Position numbers and translations under genes: made by a program. DNA of 5,169 nt from Nitriliruptoraceae bacterium (GTDB taxonomy: Bacteria > Actinomycetota > Nitriliruptoria > Nitriliruptorales > Nitriliruptoraceae): contig SLDB01000082.1 of the NCBI GenBank assembly GCA_007125475.1, positions 1 to 5,169 of the forward strand, given 5' to 3'. The notes under the pieces are model-generated. The model did not search any database. It had not been told where the DNA came from and saw only the letters and a list, made by a program, of their open reading frames with translations. Shown piece by piece: positions 4,438-5,169 of the stretch (within the stretch, counting starts at the first letter, position 1; each line of letters opens with the position of its first letter).

Positions 4438-5169
4438 CGAAGTCGATGAGCTCCTCGACCGCGCGGATCAGCGTCTGATCCAGGTCGCGCCAGGTGCGGA
4501 CCCCGGTGCGGATCCGCCGCCACACCTCGTGGGTGTCGGCGAATCCCAGGCGGGCGGCGACCCCCTGCTTCCAGGGTTCGCCGCGGGGCACGTCGGGCCA
4601 GGCGGTGATCCCGACCGCCTCGGGGCGCACCGCGGCCCAGACGTCCACGAACGGGTGCCCGGTGACCAGGACGTGGGGGTCGGCGGCGGCCGCGGCGAGT
4701 CGACTCTCCTTGGTCCCGTCCAGCAGGTGGTCGAGGAGCACCCCCAGCCGGCGCTGAGGGGCGGGGCCGAACGCGCGTACCACGTCGACGAGGTCGTCGG
4801 CGCCGTCGAGGACCTCCACGACCACCCCCTCGGCCCTGAGGTCGTCGCCCCAGACCAGCTCGACGAGTTCGGCGTCGTGGATCCCCTCGACGAGGATCCG
4901 GCCGGCCCGGGCGGTTCGCGCCGGTGCGTCGATCGCGATCGAGCCGCTGTTGGTCACCGCCGCAGCCATGTCGGACGGGCTGTCGGGCGGACCGACCCCG
5001 CCGGTGGGGGCGGGCGGCGTGAGCTCGACCCGCTCGTCGTCGACGAAGAACCCCCCGGGGGTTCGGGAGAAGCGGCGGGTCCGGCCGCGTCGGTCCCGGA
5101 GCTCGACGTACCGTGCGGTGCAGGCGACGACCTCACCGACGAACGCGGCGCTGGCGACCTCGACGACCA
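4424..5169 (-). CDS. DUF3097 family protein, 5' end outside window
   Basis: The frame is open from the TGA at 4424-4426 to the right edge, showing 247 residues; the start codon lies beyond the window, so perhaps a few tens of residues are missing. Methionine codons inside, such as the one at 4969-4967, are not the start: the upstream part (RRGRTRRFS, then GGFFVDDERVEL) still fits the family's N-terminal beta-rich region. The core reads RILVEGIHDAELVELVWGDD, then VEVLDGADDL, RRLGVLLDHLLDGTKESR, VLVTGHPFVDVW and AWPDVPRGEPWKQG, ending ELIDFVTEE. DUF3097 is an actinobacterial family with no assigned function. The VEGxxD and LLDHLLDGxxxxR segments resemble Toprim motifs, suggesting a nucleic-acid role by inference only. 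From memory, relatives often lie near hemW, hrcA or dnaJ; any such neighbours would be to the right. Confidence 0.92.
   Translation of the reverse strand, partial: VVEVASAAFVGEVVACTARYVELRDRRGRTRRFSRTPGGFFVDDERVELTPPAPTGGVGPPDSPSDMAAAVTNSGSIAIDAPARTARAGRILVEGIHDAELVELVWGDDLRAEGVVVEVLDGADDLVDVVRAFGPAPQRRLGVLLDHLLDGTKESRLAAAAADPHVLVTGHPFVDVWAAVRPEAVGITAWPDVPRGEPWKQGVAARLGFADTHEVWRRIRTGVRTWRDLDQTLIRAVEELIDFVTEE

Noticed and set aside
4954..5136. Separate 60-residue minus-strand gene upstream of DUF3097
   Set aside because: The DUF3097 frame itself is open through this region with family-like residues, so this is an overlapping out-of-frame reading.

Overview
The window is GC-rich DNA, roughly 70% G+C by eye, with strong G/C bias at third codon positions. 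Two of its genes belong to families found essentially in Actinobacteria (DUF3039 and DUF3097), and a third resembles DUF6220. This points to a high-GC actinobacterium, possibly a deep-branching lineage, but no species can be assigned from the sequence alone. No rRNA, tRNA, CRISPR array, insertion sequence or prophage signature was found.

Layout, left to right. Bases 1-218 hold no gene I can support. A plus-strand alpha/beta-fold hydrolase follows (219-1055), then a 279-bp gene-free spacer rich in perfect inverted repeats, then a plus-strand classical short-chain dehydrogenase/reductase (1335-2105). A minus-strand, single-pass membrane protein of unknown family (2136-2720) converges on the SDR with a 30-bp gap. 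Its start faces a divergent intergenic region that carries three tandem 13-bp repeats, a spaced inverted repeat and a promoter. That promoter drives a DUF3039 gene (2850-3146) followed by a beta-phosphoglucomutase-type HAD phosphatase (3181-3852), probably one transcript that ends at a strong GC hairpin (3864-3893). A small four-helix membrane protein resembling DUF6220 (3973-4437) has its own promoter candidate. It overlaps tail-to-tail with a minus-strand DUF3097 gene that runs off the right edge (4424-5169).

The genes do not form one obvious pathway. The right two thirds (DUF3039, pgmB, DUF6220-like, DUF3097) look like ordinary actinobacterial chromosomal housekeeping territory in short transcription units. 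The left third (hydrolase, hairpin-rich spacer, SDR) looks more accessory, and the hydrolase has slightly relaxed third-position G/C. I do not see a new multi-gene system. The points most worth following are the Toprim-like motif pattern in DUF3097, the HCCC metal-site pattern in DUF3039, the tandem repeat that runs into a ribosome binding site, and two promoters placed so close to an ATG that leaderless transcripts are expected.
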